NCBI RefSeq assembly: GCF_017741815.1
Contig: NZ_JAGHMF010000007.1
Coordinates: forward strand, 248,001-312,000
Length of the DNA stretch: 64,000 nt
Reading direction: 5' to 3'
Origin: Rhizobium sp. 16-488-2b
GTDB lineage: Bacteria > Pseudomonadota > Alphaproteobacteria > Rhizobiales > Rhizobiaceae
The position numbers and the translations under genes were made by a program. A model generated the notes under the pieces. It saw nothing but the letters and a program-made list of their open reading frames with translations. It had not been told where the DNA came from and did no database searches. Positions 47,998 through 57,145 of the stretch are shown here, in pieces (position 1 is the stretch's first letter; the number at the start of each line of letters is the position of its first letter).

Positions 47998-48378
47998 CTA
48001 TCTGGCTCTCAAGAATGCCATGCCGACGAAGATGATGCAGCAGAGCCAGATGGCAAGGATGAAGATGAGCCCGGCGCGGCTGGACGGCCGCTCGAGCCGT
48101 GCTGCCGCGTCGACGCGCAGCTCCGCGATGACATCGGAAGGGATGAGCCTGACAGCGAGCATGATGCCGAGCGGCACGATGAGGAGATCGTCGAGATAGC
48201 CGAGTACGGGAATGAAATCGGGGATCAGGTCGATCGGCGATAGCGCGTAAGCGGCGACGCCGCCAGCGACCGCCTTGGCGTACCAGGGCACCCGCCTGTC
48301 GCGCGCGGCGAGCCACAGGGCGACGATGTCACGCTTCAGTGATTTCGCCCAGAGTTTGGCCTTTGATATCAGTCGCAT
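47998..48378 (-). CDS. YkvA family (DUF1232) membrane protein
   Basis: 126 residues. The DUF1232 core is clear: YALSPIDLIPDFIPVLGYLD. A second hydrophobic helix is at the C-terminus (LIFILAIWLCCIIFVGMAFL). Function of the family is poorly known. It lies upstream of the LprI-like gene (19 bases) and probably shares its transcript. Confidence 0.85.
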   Translation of the reverse strand: MRLISKAKLWAKSLKRDIVALWLAARDRRVPWYAKAVAGGVAAYALSPIDLIPDFIPVLGYLDDLLIVPLGIMLAVRLIPSDVIAELRVDAAARLERPSSRAGLIFILAIWLCCIIFVGMAFLRAR

Positions 48379-48517
48379 GCCTGTCGTTCCTGACTCAGTT
48401 TGGCAAGTATGTTGCGCATCGGTTGACCCGCCTTATTCTTCCATGCTTCTGCCCTCTTTCCTTTCTAGCGTCCGGCACTACAACGTTCTCTCAAGACGAT
48501 TTCAAGAAGGGATTCTT

Positions 48518-49936
48518 ATGCACGACCTGTTGAAGCGCGCCTCTCTGCCGCTGCTTGCTCTGGTGCTTGCACTGCCGATCAATGCTCATGCCCAAACGGC
48601 AAATAGCGAGACGGGCAAGACCGTGCCGCAGAGCCAGATGGAGATGCAGCTGTCCTTCGCGCCGCTCGTCAAGCAGACGGCGGGTGCGGTGGTGAACGTT
48701 TATGCGGAAAAGACCGTTCGCCGCCAGTCGCCGTTTGCCGGCGATCCCTTCTTCGAGCAGTTCTTCGGCCAGCAGATGCCGAACCGTACGCAGAAGCAGT
48801 CCTCGCTCGGCTCCGGCGTCATCGTCGAGACGAACGGCACGATCGTGACCAACAACCACGTCATCGAAGGCGCCGACGAAATCAAGATCGCGCTCTCGGA
48901 TGGCCGCGAGTTTCCCTGCAAGGTCATTCTGAAGGACGACCGCCTGGATCTCGCCGTGCTCAAGGTCGATACCAAGGCGACATTCCCGGCGCTTCCGATC
49001 GGCAATTCCGACGCCGTTGAAGTCGGCGATCTTGTGCTTGCCATCGGCAATCCGTTCGGTGTCGGCCAGACGGTCACGTCAGGTATCATCTCGGCGCTGG
49101 CACGCAACCAGGTCGTCAAGGACGAGTTCGGCTTCTTCATCCAGACCGACGCCTCGATCAATCCAGGCAATTCCGGCGGCGCGCTGATGAACATGAAGGG
49201 TGAGCTGATCGGCATCAACACGGCCATCTTCTCGCGCGGAGGCGGCTCCAACGGCATCGGCTTCGCCATCCCTGCGAACCTCGTGAAAGTCTTCGTCGCT
49301 TCCGCCGACGCGGGCGTGAAGACCTTCGAGCGTCCCTATGTCGGCGCGACCTTCGATGCGGTCACCTCTGACGTCGCCGATGCGCTCGGCCTCGAAAAGG
49401 CGCGCGGCGCCATCGTCGTCAAGGTCACGGAGGGCGGCCCGGCCGCAAAGGCAGGCCTGAAGGCGGGCGAAGTCATCACCGCCGTCGATGGCATCTCGGT
49501 GGAGCATCCCGACGCACTGTATTACCGCCTGACCACGGCCGGCCTCGGCAAGCCTGTCGATCTCGCCATTACCGACAACGGCAAGGAAGAGCATGTGAAG
49601 ATGACGCTCGGGCAGGCGCCCGAGACCACGCCGCGCGACCAGCGCACGATCGGCGGCCGTTCGCCGTTCACAGGCACCGTCGTCGAGAACCTGTCGCCGC
49701 GCGTGGCTGATGAGCTGCGCATGGCAAGCGAGAGCACGGGCGTTGTCGTCTCGGAAGTCAAGGACGGCTCCGTTGCCCAGCAGCTCGGCTTCGAGCCGAA
49801 GGACATCATTGTCTCCGTCAACAGCGCCGATGTGAAGACCACCAAGGATCTTGCGACGCTGGCCGCGCAGAACCCGAGCTTCTGGCGCGTCGAGATCGAA
49901 CGCAACGGTCAGCGCATCCGGCAGTTCTTCCGATGA
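48518..49936 (+). CDS. Do/DegP (HtrA) family periplasmic serine endoprotease
   Basis: 472 residues from MHDLLKRASLPLL; AAGAAGG precedes the ATG. A signal peptide (to about AHA-Q) is followed by a trypsin-like domain with triad His114 (TNNHVIEG), Asp144 (RLDLAVLKVD) and Ser219 (NPGNSGGAL), then two PDZ domains (about 262-350 and 385-470). It degrades and refolds damaged periplasmic proteins. Called degP or degQ depending on the scheme. It overlaps rarA by 4 bases, an unusual pairing of envelope and DNA functions. Confidence 0.94.
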   Translation: MHDLLKRASLPLLALVLALPINAHAQTANSETGKTVPQSQMEMQLSFAPLVKQTAGAVVNVYAEKTVRRQSPFAGDPFFEQFFGQQMPNRTQKQSSLGSGVIVETNGTIVTNNHVIEGADEIKIALSDGREFPCKVILKDDRLDLAVLKVDTKATFPALPIGNSDAVEVGDLVLAIGNPFGVGQTVTSGIISALARNQVVKDEFGFFIQTDASINPGNSGGALMNMKGELIGINTAIFSRGGGSNGIGFAIPANLVKVFVASADAGVKTFERPYVGATFDAVTSDVADALGLEKARGAIVVKVTEGGPAAKAGLKAGEVITAVDGISVEHPDALYYRLTTAGLGKPVDLAITDNGKEEHVKMTLGQAPETTPRDQRTIGGRSPFTGTVVENLSPRVADELRMASESTGVVVSEVKDGSVAQQLGFEPKDIIVSVNSADVKTTKDLATLAAQNPSFWRVEIERNGQRIRQFFR

Positions 49937-51249
49937 GCAATGATCTCTTCGCGCCGCGCATTCCGCCTGATGTCGCCAACAGGCGGCCGCTGGCGGATCG
50001 GCTTCGCCCGCAGACCATCGCCGACGTTACCGGTCAGGATCACCTGACCGGTGAGGACGGTGTTCTCCGGCGGATGATCGAAAGCGGCTCGTTGGGATCG
50101 ATGATCTTCTGGGGACCGCCAGGTACCGGTAAGACCACCGTCGCGCGCCTGCTGTCGGGCGAGGCGGGTCTTGCCTTCGAACAGATTTCGGCGATCTTCT
50201 CAGGCGTCGCCGATCTCAAAAAAGTGTTCGAGGCCGCCCGCCTGCGACGCATGGACGGGCGCCAGACGCTGCTCTTTGTCGACGAGATCCACCGCTTCAA
50301 CCGCGCCCAGCAGGATAGCTTCCTGCCCGTGATGGAAGACGGCACCGTCATCCTCGTCGGCGCCACCACCGAGAACCCGTCCTTCGAGCTCAACGCCGCT
50401 CTTTTGTCACGCGCCCGCGTACTGACCTTCAAGTCGCATGACGATCAGAGCCTGGCCGAGCTCCTGAACCGCGCCGAGGCGATCGAGGGCAGGGAGCTGC
50501 CGCTCACATCGGAAGCCCGCGTCAGCCTGCTGCGTATGGCCGATGGCGATGGCCGCGCCGTGCTGACGCTCGCCGAAGAAGTCTGGCGCGCCGCCCGCCG
50601 CGACGAAATCTTCGATACCGAGGGACTGACCAAGATCGTCCAGCGCCGCGCGCCCGTCTACGACAAGGCCCAGGACGGCCACTACAATCTGATCTCAGCG
50701 CTGCACAAGTCCGTGCGCGGTTCCGACCCCGATGCGGCGCTCTATTATCTGGCACGCATGTTCGATGCCGGCGAGGATCCGCTCTATCTCGGCCGCCGAT
50801 TGGTACGCATGGCGGTCGAGGACATCGGCCTTGCCGATCCGCAGGCACTGGTCATCTGCAACGCTGCCAAGGACGCCTACGACTACCTCGGCTCGCCCGA
50901 GGGAGAGCTGGCGCTGGCGCAGGCCTGCGTCTATCTCGCCACCGCGCCCAAATCCAACGCCGTCTACACCGCCTTCAAGGCCGCCACCATGGCCGCCAAG
51001 CAGAACGGCTCGCTGCTGCCGCCCAAGCACATCCTGAACGCGCCGACCAAGCTGATGAAGGATGAGGGCTATAACGAAGGCTATCGCTACGACCACGACG
51101 AGCCGGACGCCTTTTCCGGCCAGGATTACTTCCCGGAGAAGATGGGTCGCCAGACTTTCTACGACCCACCCGAACGTGGCTTCGAGCGCGATATCCGCAA
51201 GCGGCTTGAATGGTGGTCGAAACTCAGGAAAGAGCGCAATCAGCGCTGA
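49933..51249 (+). CDS. rarA: Replication-associated recombination protein RarA (MgsA), AAA ATPase
   Basis: 438 residues. Walker A GPPGTGKTT and Walker B LLFVDEIHRFN, plus the GATTENPSFELNAALLSRAR sensor region, identify a clamp-loader-like ATPase acting at stalled forks with SSB. The C-terminal tetramerisation domain (YNEGYRYDHDEPDAFSGQDY) is complete. It overlaps the protease gene (ATGA) and its stop directly abuts the stop of the convergent DUF1883 gene. Confidence 0.95.
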   Translation: MSNDLFAPRIPPDVANRRPLADRLRPQTIADVTGQDHLTGEDGVLRRMIESGSLGSMIFWGPPGTGKTTVARLLSGEAGLAFEQISAIFSGVADLKKVFEAARLRRMDGRQTLLFVDEIHRFNRAQQDSFLPVMEDGTVILVGATTENPSFELNAALLSRARVLTFKSHDDQSLAELLNRAEAIEGRELPLTSEARVSLLRMADGDGRAVLTLAEEVWRAARRDEIFDTEGLTKIVQRRAPVYDKAQDGHYNLISALHKSVRGSDPDAALYYLARMFDAGEDPLYLGRRLVRMAVEDIGLADPQALVICNAAKDAYDYLGSPEGELALAQACVYLATAPKSNAVYTAFKAATMAAKQNGSLLPPKHILNAPTKLMKDEGYNEGYRYDHDEPDAFSGQDYFPEKMGRQTFYDPPERGFERDIRKRLEWWSKLRKERNQR

Positions 51250-51558
51250 TCAAGACGCCCGCTTCTGGCCGGATGGAGCGGTGATGATCTTGACGGATGA
51301 CTCCGCAAGGCCGTGATGGCCTTCCATGTCGACCACGAGATGCCAGTGGCCGCTGTCGGGGATCGGCACCCGGATCGGAGATTTTCGCGCAACGCCGCCT
51401 ACATATTTGAAGTCGAGCACTTCGGTAAAGCGCTGGTAGTTCGGCGATGTCATCAGTCGAACATTGGCGACCGCGTTCAAGGTTACCTCGATCACCGTTC
51501 CGGCGCGCTGCTCCTTGAGATCATAATGAGTGAAGCGGAAATTCGGCTTGTTCGACAT
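51250..51558 (-). CDS. DUF1883 domain protein
   Basis: 102 residues covering a DUF1883 domain (FRFTHYDLKEQRAGTVIEV; VPIPDSGHWHLVVDMEG). No signal peptide or membrane helix. The domain occurs alone and in front of TIR domains in other bacteria; its role is unknown. Ends base to base with rarA. Confidence 0.8.
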   Translation of the reverse strand: MSNKPNFRFTHYDLKEQRAGTVIEVTLNAVANVRLMTSPNYQRFTEVLDFKYVGGVARKSPIRVPIPDSGHWHLVVDMEGHHGLAESSVKIITAPSGQKRAS

Positions 51559-51673
51559 CGTGTCTGCTCGGCGTGGGGTAGGGGCAGATGATACGAAACG
51601 GCGGTTAAGGAAGCGTTCGCCAACGCCTGCGGGAACGCCGTTGCGCGCTCCCGCGGAGGTGGATCATGTCCCG

Positions 51674-51934
51674 TCAGTGCACATGTCCGCGGCTATCGGG
51701 CCGATTGAACGGCAGCAGCGTGCGGGTGCGGATGATTGCGATCTGCGTGGCATCGTGATCGCACTCGTCGGAGGCGAAGTGCAACGCGGCGCTCTCGCTG
51801 ATAAACAGACCGCCGACGCGCCCCTCGCGATCCTGAACCACCCATCCGCCGCCCTTGCTCCGACCGATGGTGAAGCGCGGCAAGGGGCTAGGCTCGATGG
51901 TCACGGCGAGGGCAAGCGCGTTGGAGGAGGGCAT
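51674..51934 (-). CDS. Hypothetical protein
   Basis: 86 residues, beginning MPSSNALALAVTIEPSPLPRF, with AAAGGAAAG upstream of the ATG. Likely beta-rich (FTIGRSKGGGWVVQDREGRVGGLFIS); no family recognised. Competing frames on the other strand lack ribosome sites. It is 51 bases downstream of the DapA-like gene on the same strand. Confidence 0.6.
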   Translation of the reverse strand: MPSSNALALAVTIEPSPLPRFTIGRSKGGGWVVQDREGRVGGLFISESAALHFASDECDHDATQIAIIRTRTLLPFNRPDSRGHVH

Positions 51935-51985
51935 GATCTTTCCTTTCAGGTTGGATGATCGAGGCTGTTATCGGATTTGTCAGGC

Positions 51986-52891
51986 TCAGACCGCGCGCGC
52001 TTGGCGACGGCCCTCGGCAAGCCCCGTCAGGGCAGCGAAGACCGCCGCCTTCTCGGCGGCATCGAGGCCGACCATCGGCAGGCGGACGTCGGGGAGCGTG
52101 CCGAGCAGCACATGCAGTGCGTATTTGAGGGGAGCGGGCGAGCCATCTTCCGCAAGCGCACGGATGAGCGGTTGCAGACGGTCATGCAGCGCCGTGGCGG
52201 CTGCCACGTTGCCCGCCTTCGCTGAGCGATGAAGCGAAGCAAACAGCCGCGGCTCGACATTCGCGCCCGACGACAGCATGCCATCGCCGCCGCAAGCGAG
52301 AAACGAAAGCGCGCTGCCGTCATCGGATGACAAGGAAACAAATCGCTGGCGCAGACATGGCGAGAGCCCGGTCGCCGCACTGCTGGAATGGACAATGCCG
52401 AGGATGCTTCCGACAGGCGCCAGCGCTTCAAGGCTTTCGGGTGCCAGGCTGCTGGCGCAGCGCGAGGGACTGTCGCCGATGATGACAGGTAGATCGCTCG
52501 CCGCCGCCACCTGCTCGAAATGATGGACGATGCCCTTCTGCCCCGGTTTCGAATAATAGGGCACGGTGACGAGCGCGGCGTCGGCGCCAAGCTTCCGCGC
52601 CTCCAAAGTCAGTGCAATCGTGGTCGATGTGGCATTGGTGCCGGTGGCGGCGATGACGGGCACCCGGCCGGCCGCGACCCTCACACAGGTGCGGATGACG
52701 GCCGCGTGTTCGGCGAGCGACAGCGTCGACCCTTCGCCGGTGACTGTGCAGACAGCCAGTCCGTCGATGCCGGAGTTGATCTGCCGCTCCGCCAACCGCT
52801 CGAGCATCGCAAGGTCAAGCCGGTCGTTCCTGAATGGCGTGACCAGCGCCGTGATCACAGTTCCCAGTCGTAGTCGCGTGTCCATCCGCAT
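51986..52891 (-). CDS. DapA (dihydrodipicolinate synthase) family protein lacking key catalytic residues
   Basis: 301 residues from MRMDTRLRLG. The TIM-barrel framework is DapA-like throughout: GTVITALVTPF, TVTGEGSTLS, VPYYSKPGQKGIVHHFEQV, SDDGSALSFLACGGDGMLS. However, the position of the Schiff-base lysine (E. coli Lys161 in GIKEATG) reads GIVHSSS, with Val167; the Tyr133 position is Gly139 (VIIGDSPSR, where E. coli has VILYNVPSR), and Thr44 is Val50. Arg138 and Tyr107 equivalents remain (Arg144, Tyr113). It is therefore unlikely to be a normal class I aldolase and may be regulatory or have changed chemistry. Numbering of E. coli residues is from memory of the family. Confidence 0.8.
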   Translation of the reverse strand: MRMDTRLRLGTVITALVTPFRNDRLDLAMLERLAERQINSGIDGLAVCTVTGEGSTLSLAEHAAVIRTCVRVAAGRVPVIAATGTNATSTTIALTLEARKLGADAALVTVPYYSKPGQKGIVHHFEQVAAASDLPVIIGDSPSRCASSLAPESLEALAPVGSILGIVHSSSAATGLSPCLRQRFVSLSSDDGSALSFLACGGDGMLSSGANVEPRLFASLHRSAKAGNVAAATALHDRLQPLIRALAEDGSPAPLKYALHVLLGTLPDVRLPMVGLDAAEKAAVFAALTGLAEGRRQARAV

Positions 52892-52898
52892 GGCCGTG

Positions 52899-53054
52899 TC
52901 AGATACTGCCCCAGATGACGTAGATCTCGACGGCGGCAAGCACGAGGCCGAAGATGATCAGTAAATGCGCCGTGCGCTTCTCGCGCATCTGCCGCTTGGG
53001 CACGGGCGGTCGTGGACGGCCGGTCGGAGGTTGGGGAAATAGGAAGTCTCGCAT
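52899..53054 (-). CDS. Small single-span membrane protein
   Basis: 51 residues from MRDFLFPQPPTG; AGAGG lies nine bases before the ATG at 53054, better than the longer in-frame start at 53144. A Pro/Arg-rich N-terminal part is followed by one hydrophobic helix (LLIIFGLVLAAVEIYVIW). It starts just upstream of the DapA-like gene (8 bases apart) and is probably co-transcribed. Function unknown. Confidence 0.6.
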   Translation of the reverse strand: MRDFLFPQPPTGRPRPPVPKRQMREKRTAHLLIIFGLVLAAVEIYVIWGSI

Positions 53055-53183
53055 GACGTCTACCTCTGAATTTCGACCACAGGCTAACGCCACGCGGCGT
53101 ATGAAATCCATTCGCGGGCCTTCGACGGGAAATAGAAATCTCATAAAGGTGGCGTCGGCTCGTGGCGGGTAGCGATCGCTAAA

Positions 53184-53225
53184 TCGAATCCGAAATCATG
53201 GACTTGCGGCGCGTTTCGGACTCGA
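53184..53225. repeat. Inverted repeat in the 328-base spacer upstream of doxX
   Basis: TCGAATCCGAAA (53184-53195) and TTTCGGACTCGA (53214-53225) match at 11 of 12 positions, spacer 18 bases. No T-run. It could be an operator for either divergent gene. Nothing else was recognised in 53055-53382. Confidence 0.4.
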
Positions 53226-53382
53226 CTTCCGAAGCACTTGAATCAGAATGGCAAGACGCGGGAGGAGATTGTGCAAGGGCATGTCGGGAGCGCCCCATGC
53301 CGTTCGTCCTTGCATCATAAGGCGGCGCGATCGCGCTGCGGAGCGTTCACGTATCAGCCGCTATCGGCACAGGGAGAAAGAT

Positions 53383-53802
53383 ATGGGCAGGACAATCGCA
53401 ATTCTGATCGCAAGGCTGATCTTTGCCGGCGTGTTCATCATGGCGCTGAGCTTCAAGTTCATGGATATCACGGCCACGGCCGGCTACATCGCCGCCGCCG
53501 GCTTTCCATTCCCGCTCTTTCTCGCCTGGGTCACGGCCTTCTTCGAACTGGGGCTGGCGCTCGCCTTCCTGACCGGCATCTTCTTTTCACCGGCCGCACT
53601 GCTGGCGGGGATCTATGTGATCTTCCTCGCCGTGTCATTCCACGGACCCGGGCGCTGGGCCGGCAATCAGGCGGAGTTCGGCTTCTTCATCGACCACTTC
53701 ACCTTCCTGGCCGGTCTGCTCTTCGCGGCGGTCCATGGTCCTGGCGAGGCGCTGGTCTTCAAGACCAGCCAAGCCCGCCCGCCATCCGCTCTAGCGCAGT
53801 AG
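53383..53802 (+). CDS. DoxX family membrane protein
   Basis: 139 residues from MGRTIAILIARL; AGGGAGAAAG precedes the ATG. Four hydrophobic helices with the DoxX pattern (LIARLIFAGVFIMALSFKFM; AWVTAFFELGLALAFLTGI). Some relatives take part in thiol/redox or quinol-linked processes; the role here is unknown. Its 3' end overlaps the convergent TauE gene by 12 bases. Confidence 0.85.
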   Translation: MGRTIAILIARLIFAGVFIMALSFKFMDITATAGYIAAAGFPFPLFLAWVTAFFELGLALAFLTGIFFSPAALLAGIYVIFLAVSFHGPGRWAGNQAEFGFFIDHFTFLAGLLFAAVHGPGEALVFKTSQARPPSALAQ

Positions 53803-54582
53803 ACCGTCGAGAGCGGGCATGCCGAGGAAGGCAGAGGCGCCGATCAGCCCGTAGCAGATGATCCGGAAGGTGCTCTCCTTGGCGAAGCCGAAAAGCTTGG
53901 AGCCGAGAAACAGGCCGATCGTATAGCTCGGCAGGATGACCAGCGTCAGCGCGAAGGCGGTATCGACGAACAGCCTGCCGGCATAATAGCTGGCAACGCT
54001 GAAGCAGGTGGAGATCGCGAAGTAGATGATGATGTTGGAGCGCACCTTGGTGAACTCTGTCTTTCCGCCTAGCCAGTAGGCGACGACGGGCGGCCCGCCG
54101 AGTTGGGCGGCACCACTGAACAATCCGGCCACCAGCCCGACCGCAGCACTCAGATAGGAATGCGGTTCCCCGTGATAGCGCCAGCCTGAGACCAAGAGCG
54201 CAAGCAGCAGCAGCGCGATGACGGTGATCGACCAGCGCAAGAGCAGCGGGTCCATGAGCGTCAGCACGGCGGTTCCGGCGGGAACGCCGAGCATCGCGCC
54301 GGCAGCCATGGTGAACACCTCACGCCGATTCGCCCGCTTCCACGCAGGCGGGATCATGCCCAGCGTCGCAAGCCCGTCGATGACGAGCAGTACCGGCGAG
54401 ATCAGCTTCGGCCCGATGATGGCGCCGCCCAGCGGAATGAAGATCAGCGCCGCCCCGAAACCGGAAAAACCGCGGGCGAGCCCGGCAATGCAGGCGGTGG
54501 CAATCAGCGTATAAAGTCCATGGTCCGGCAGCGCGGCGGAAAGCCACGCACCGATATCGGCCATGCTACCGGAAAACGACAT
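53791..54582 (-). CDS. TauE/SafE family sulfite exporter-like transporter
   Basis: 263 residues with about eight transmembrane helices. The paired family repeats are seen in GLARGFSGFGAALIFIPLG and GLVAGLFSGAAQLGGPPVVA. Members export sulfite or organosulfonates; the substrate cannot be read from sequence. It starts 16 bases after argC on the same strand. Confidence 0.85.
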   Translation of the reverse strand: MSFSGSMADIGAWLSAALPDHGLYTLIATACIAGLARGFSGFGAALIFIPLGGAIIGPKLISPVLLVIDGLATLGMIPPAWKRANRREVFTMAAGAMLGVPAGTAVLTLMDPLLLRWSITVIALLLLALLVSGWRYHGEPHSYLSAAVGLVAGLFSGAAQLGGPPVVAYWLGGKTEFTKVRSNIIIYFAISTCFSVASYYAGRLFVDTAFALTLVILPSYTIGLFLGSKLFGFAKESTFRIICYGLIGASAFLGMPALDGLLR

Positions 54583-54598
54583 GGAACCCCGGCCTCGC

Positions 54599-55531
54599 TC
54601 AGGAGGCCAGCATCAGGTCCATGTTCTGCACAGCGGCACCCGAGGCACCCTTGCCGAGATTGTCGAGCAGAGCCACGAGATTGACCTGCGAACCACCAGG
54701 CGTGCCGAAGACGAAGAGCTTCATCGTGTCCTTGCCAGCGAGCTCGACAGCATCGACGCGCGCCATCTTGCTGCTGTCTGCGAGCGGAACCACCGTGACG
54801 ATATCCTGGCCGGCATAATGGGCGGTCAACGCCGCGTGAATGCTCTCCAGCGTCGTGCCTGCGGCCAGCATGTCGAGATGCAGCGGAACCTGCACGATCA
54901 TGCCCTGCGCGAACTTGCCGACCGATGGCGCGAAGATCGGCGCGCGGTCGAGCAGGCCATGGATCTTCATCTCGGGCACATGCTTGTGCGTCAGCGTGAG
55001 GCCGTAGAGGAAGTGCGGCGCGCTGATCGCGTCGTCGCGGCTCTGGTCTTCCATCTGCGCGATCATCTGCTTGCCGCCGCCGGTATAGCCGGAAACAGCG
55101 TTGACGGTGACAGGATAGCCATCCGACAGAATGCCGGCAGCACGCAGCGGCCGCATCAGGCCGATAGCGCCGGTTGGATAGCAGCCCGGATTGGCGACGA
55201 AGCGCGCCGAACTGATCTTGCCAGCCTGCTCCTTGTCCATCTCCGCGAAGCCATAGGCCCAGGATGGGTCGACGCGGTAGGCGGTCGAGGTGTCGATGAC
55301 GCGGACATTGTTGTTGGCCGAGACCATCTGCACGGCTTCCTTCGACGCGTCGTCGGGTAGGCAGAGGATGGCGATATCGGCGCTATTGAGCATATCCTCG
55401 CGGATAGCGGCATTGCGGCGCTCCGCTTCCGGAATGGACAGAAGTTCGACATCGCTGCGGCCGGCCATGCGCGTGCGGATCTGCAGGCCCGTCGTGCCGT
55501 GTTCGCCATCGATGAAGATCTTCGGTGCCAT
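54599..55531 (-). CDS. argC: N-acetyl-gamma-glutamyl-phosphate reductase (short type)
   Basis: 310 residues from [15 protein letters not shown] (ATG 55531; an upstream in-frame GTG at 55543 is possible). It performs the third step of arginine synthesis with NADPH. The catalytic cysteine is in [14 protein letters not shown]. The short N-terminus without a typical long Rossmann extension is the class found in Rhizobiaceae. Lies between speB and the TauE gene. Confidence 0.95.
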   Translation of the reverse strand: MAPKIFIDGEHGTTGLQIRTRMAGRSDVELLSIPEAERRNAAIREDMLNSADIAILCLPDDASKEAVQMVSANNNVRVIDTSTAYRVDPSWAYGFAEMDKEQAGKISSARFVANPGCYPTGAIGLMRPLRAAGILSDGYPVTVNAVSGYTGGGKQMIAQMEDQSRDDAISAPHFLYGLTLTHKHVPEMKIHGLLDRAPIFAPSVGKFAQGMIVQVPLHLDMLAAGTTLESIHAALTAHYAGQDIVTVVPLADSSKMARVDAVELAGKDTMKLFVFGTPGGSQVNLVALLDNLGKGASGAAVQNMDLMLAS

Positions 55532-55594
55532 TGTCTTGCTCACACTTTCAATAGGTTAGAAAGAAGTCCGGAATCATTTTGGAAGATGGATGAG

Positions 55595-56554
55595 TCAGCC
55601 GTGTGACGCTGTCGCGCGTCGTTCGGCATGCAGCCCCAGCATATACATCGCGACCGTCGCCCCCGCAATGGCGGTGATGTCGGCATGGTCGTAGGCGGGA
55701 GACACCTCGACAACGTCTGCGCCGCGGATATCGAGCTGGTGCAGCCGCTGCAGCACCGAGAGGATCTTGGCGCTGGATGGACCGCCCGAAACCGGCGTGC
55801 CGGTGCCGGGCGCATAGGCGGGATCCAGGCAATCGATGTCGAAGGTCAGATAGCTGGGCGCGCCCTTGGTGTGCGAGATGATCGTCGAGGCGATCTCGGC
55901 AGCACTCATCTCCTCGACCTGATGGCCGTAGAGAATATTGATGCCGAAATCGTCGGGCGCATGCGTGCGGATGCCGATCTGGATCGACCGATCGGGATCG
56001 ATGATCCCGTCTCGCACCGCGCGCGCCACGAAGGAGCCATGGTCGATCCGCTTGCTGTCGTCGAACCACGTATCCTGATGCGCGTCGAACTGCACCAGCG
56101 CCAGCGGGCCATGTTTGGCCGCATGCGCCTTGAGGATAGGCCATGTCACGTAATGGTCGCCGCCCAGCGTCAGCATGAAGGCGCCGGCATCGACGATCGT
56201 CTTCGCCTGCCGTTCGATTGCCGCTGGCGTCTCCTGGTGATTGCCGTAATCCAGCAGGCAATCGCCATAGTCGATCACGGCCATCTCAGCGAAGAGATCG
56301 CGGTTGAAGGGATATTGCGGATCATTGTCGAAAATCGCCGAAGCCCGCCGGATCGCCTGCGGCCCGAAGCGCGTACCAGGCCGGTTGGAGGTCGCGGCAT
56401 CGAAGGGAATACCCCAGACCACCACGTCGGCGCCGGTCAGATCCTTGGTGAAACGCCGGCGCATGAAGGACAGCGCACCCGCAAACGTCGGGTCCGTTGC
56501 CGCCGAGGTGAGGCTCGTTGCCGTGAAAGCATGGTCGATCGACTTGTTGGCCAA
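55595..56554 (-). CDS. speB: Agmatinase / ureohydrolase family
   Basis: 319 residues starting with TTG at 56554, supported by AAGGAG seven bases upstream. Binuclear Mn ligands are in GGDHYVTWP, FDAHQDTW (DAHxD) and DIDCLDPAYAPGTGTP. Agmatinase yields putrescine and urea from agmatine; other guanidino-acid ureohydrolases share these motifs, so the substrate is likely but not certain. Next to argC, suggesting linked arginine/polyamine metabolism. Confidence 0.88.
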   Translation of the reverse strand: MANKSIDHAFTATSLTSAATDPTFAGALSFMRRRFTKDLTGADVVVWGIPFDAATSNRPGTRFGPQAIRRASAIFDNDPQYPFNRDLFAEMAVIDYGDCLLDYGNHQETPAAIERQAKTIVDAGAFMLTLGGDHYVTWPILKAHAAKHGPLALVQFDAHQDTWFDDSKRIDHGSFVARAVRDGIIDPDRSIQIGIRTHAPDDFGINILYGHQVEEMSAAEIASTIISHTKGAPSYLTFDIDCLDPAYAPGTGTPVSGGPSSAKILSVLQRLHQLDIRGADVVEVSPAYDHADITAIAGATVAMYMLGLHAERRATASHG

Positions 56555-56623
56555 GTGAATACTCCTTCTCGCCTGTTCGAAGAGGTATGCGATTTGAATA
56601 TCGATTCAACAATTGCCAAAACG

Positions 56624-56650
56624 AAAAAAGGCCGGGTTTGCACCCGACCT
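56624..56650 (-). terminator. Rho-independent terminator after rpsI
   Basis: On the minus strand: GGTCGGGT, loop GCAA, ACCCGGCC (one G-T pair), then six T. It lies 27 bases after the rpsI stop and ends the rplM-rpsI unit. Confidence 0.9.
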
Positions 56651-56675
56651 TTCCGCATTCCGAAGTCCGAAGCGA

Positions 56676-57143
56676 TTAACGCTTGGAGAACTGGAACGAA
56701 CGGCGGGCCTTGGCCTTACCGTACTTCTTACGCTCGACGACGCGGCTGTCGCGGGTCAGGAAGCCACCCTTCTTCAGGACCGAGCGCAGGCCCGGTTCGA
56801 AGTAGGTGAGAGCCTTGGAGACGCCGTGACGAACGGCACCGGCCTGGCCGGAAAGACCGCCGCCGGCAACCGTTGCGATAATGTCGAACTGGCCGTCACG
56901 GGCAGCAGCGACGATCGGCTGACGCAGAATCATCTGCAGAACCGGACGTGCGAAGTATTCCGTGAATTCCTTGCCGTTGATGACGATCTTGCCGGAACCC
57001 GGCTTGACCCATACACGAGCAACAGCGTTCTTGCGCTTGCCGGTCGCGTAGGAGCGGCCAAGCGAATCGACCTTACGGACGTGTGCCGGAGCCGAAGCTT
57101 CGGTAGCCGTGCCGAGATCCTTCAGGGAGGAGAGGTCAGCCAT
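56676..57143 (-). CDS. rpsI: 30S ribosomal protein S9
   Basis: 155 residues: an N-terminal extension of about 25 residues compared with E. coli, then [18 protein letters not shown] and the C-terminal [16 protein letters not shown] whose last Arg/Lys reach P-site tRNA. It starts 2 bases after rplM. Confidence 0.97.
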   Translation of the reverse strand: MADLSSLKDLGTATEASAPAHVRKVDSLGRSYATGKRKNAVARVWVKPGSGKIVINGKEFTEYFARPVLQMILRQPIVAAARDGQFDIIATVAGGGLSGQAGAVRHGVSKALTYFEPGLRSVLKKGGFLTRDSRVVERKKYGKAKARRSFQFSKR

Positions 57144-57145
57144 TC

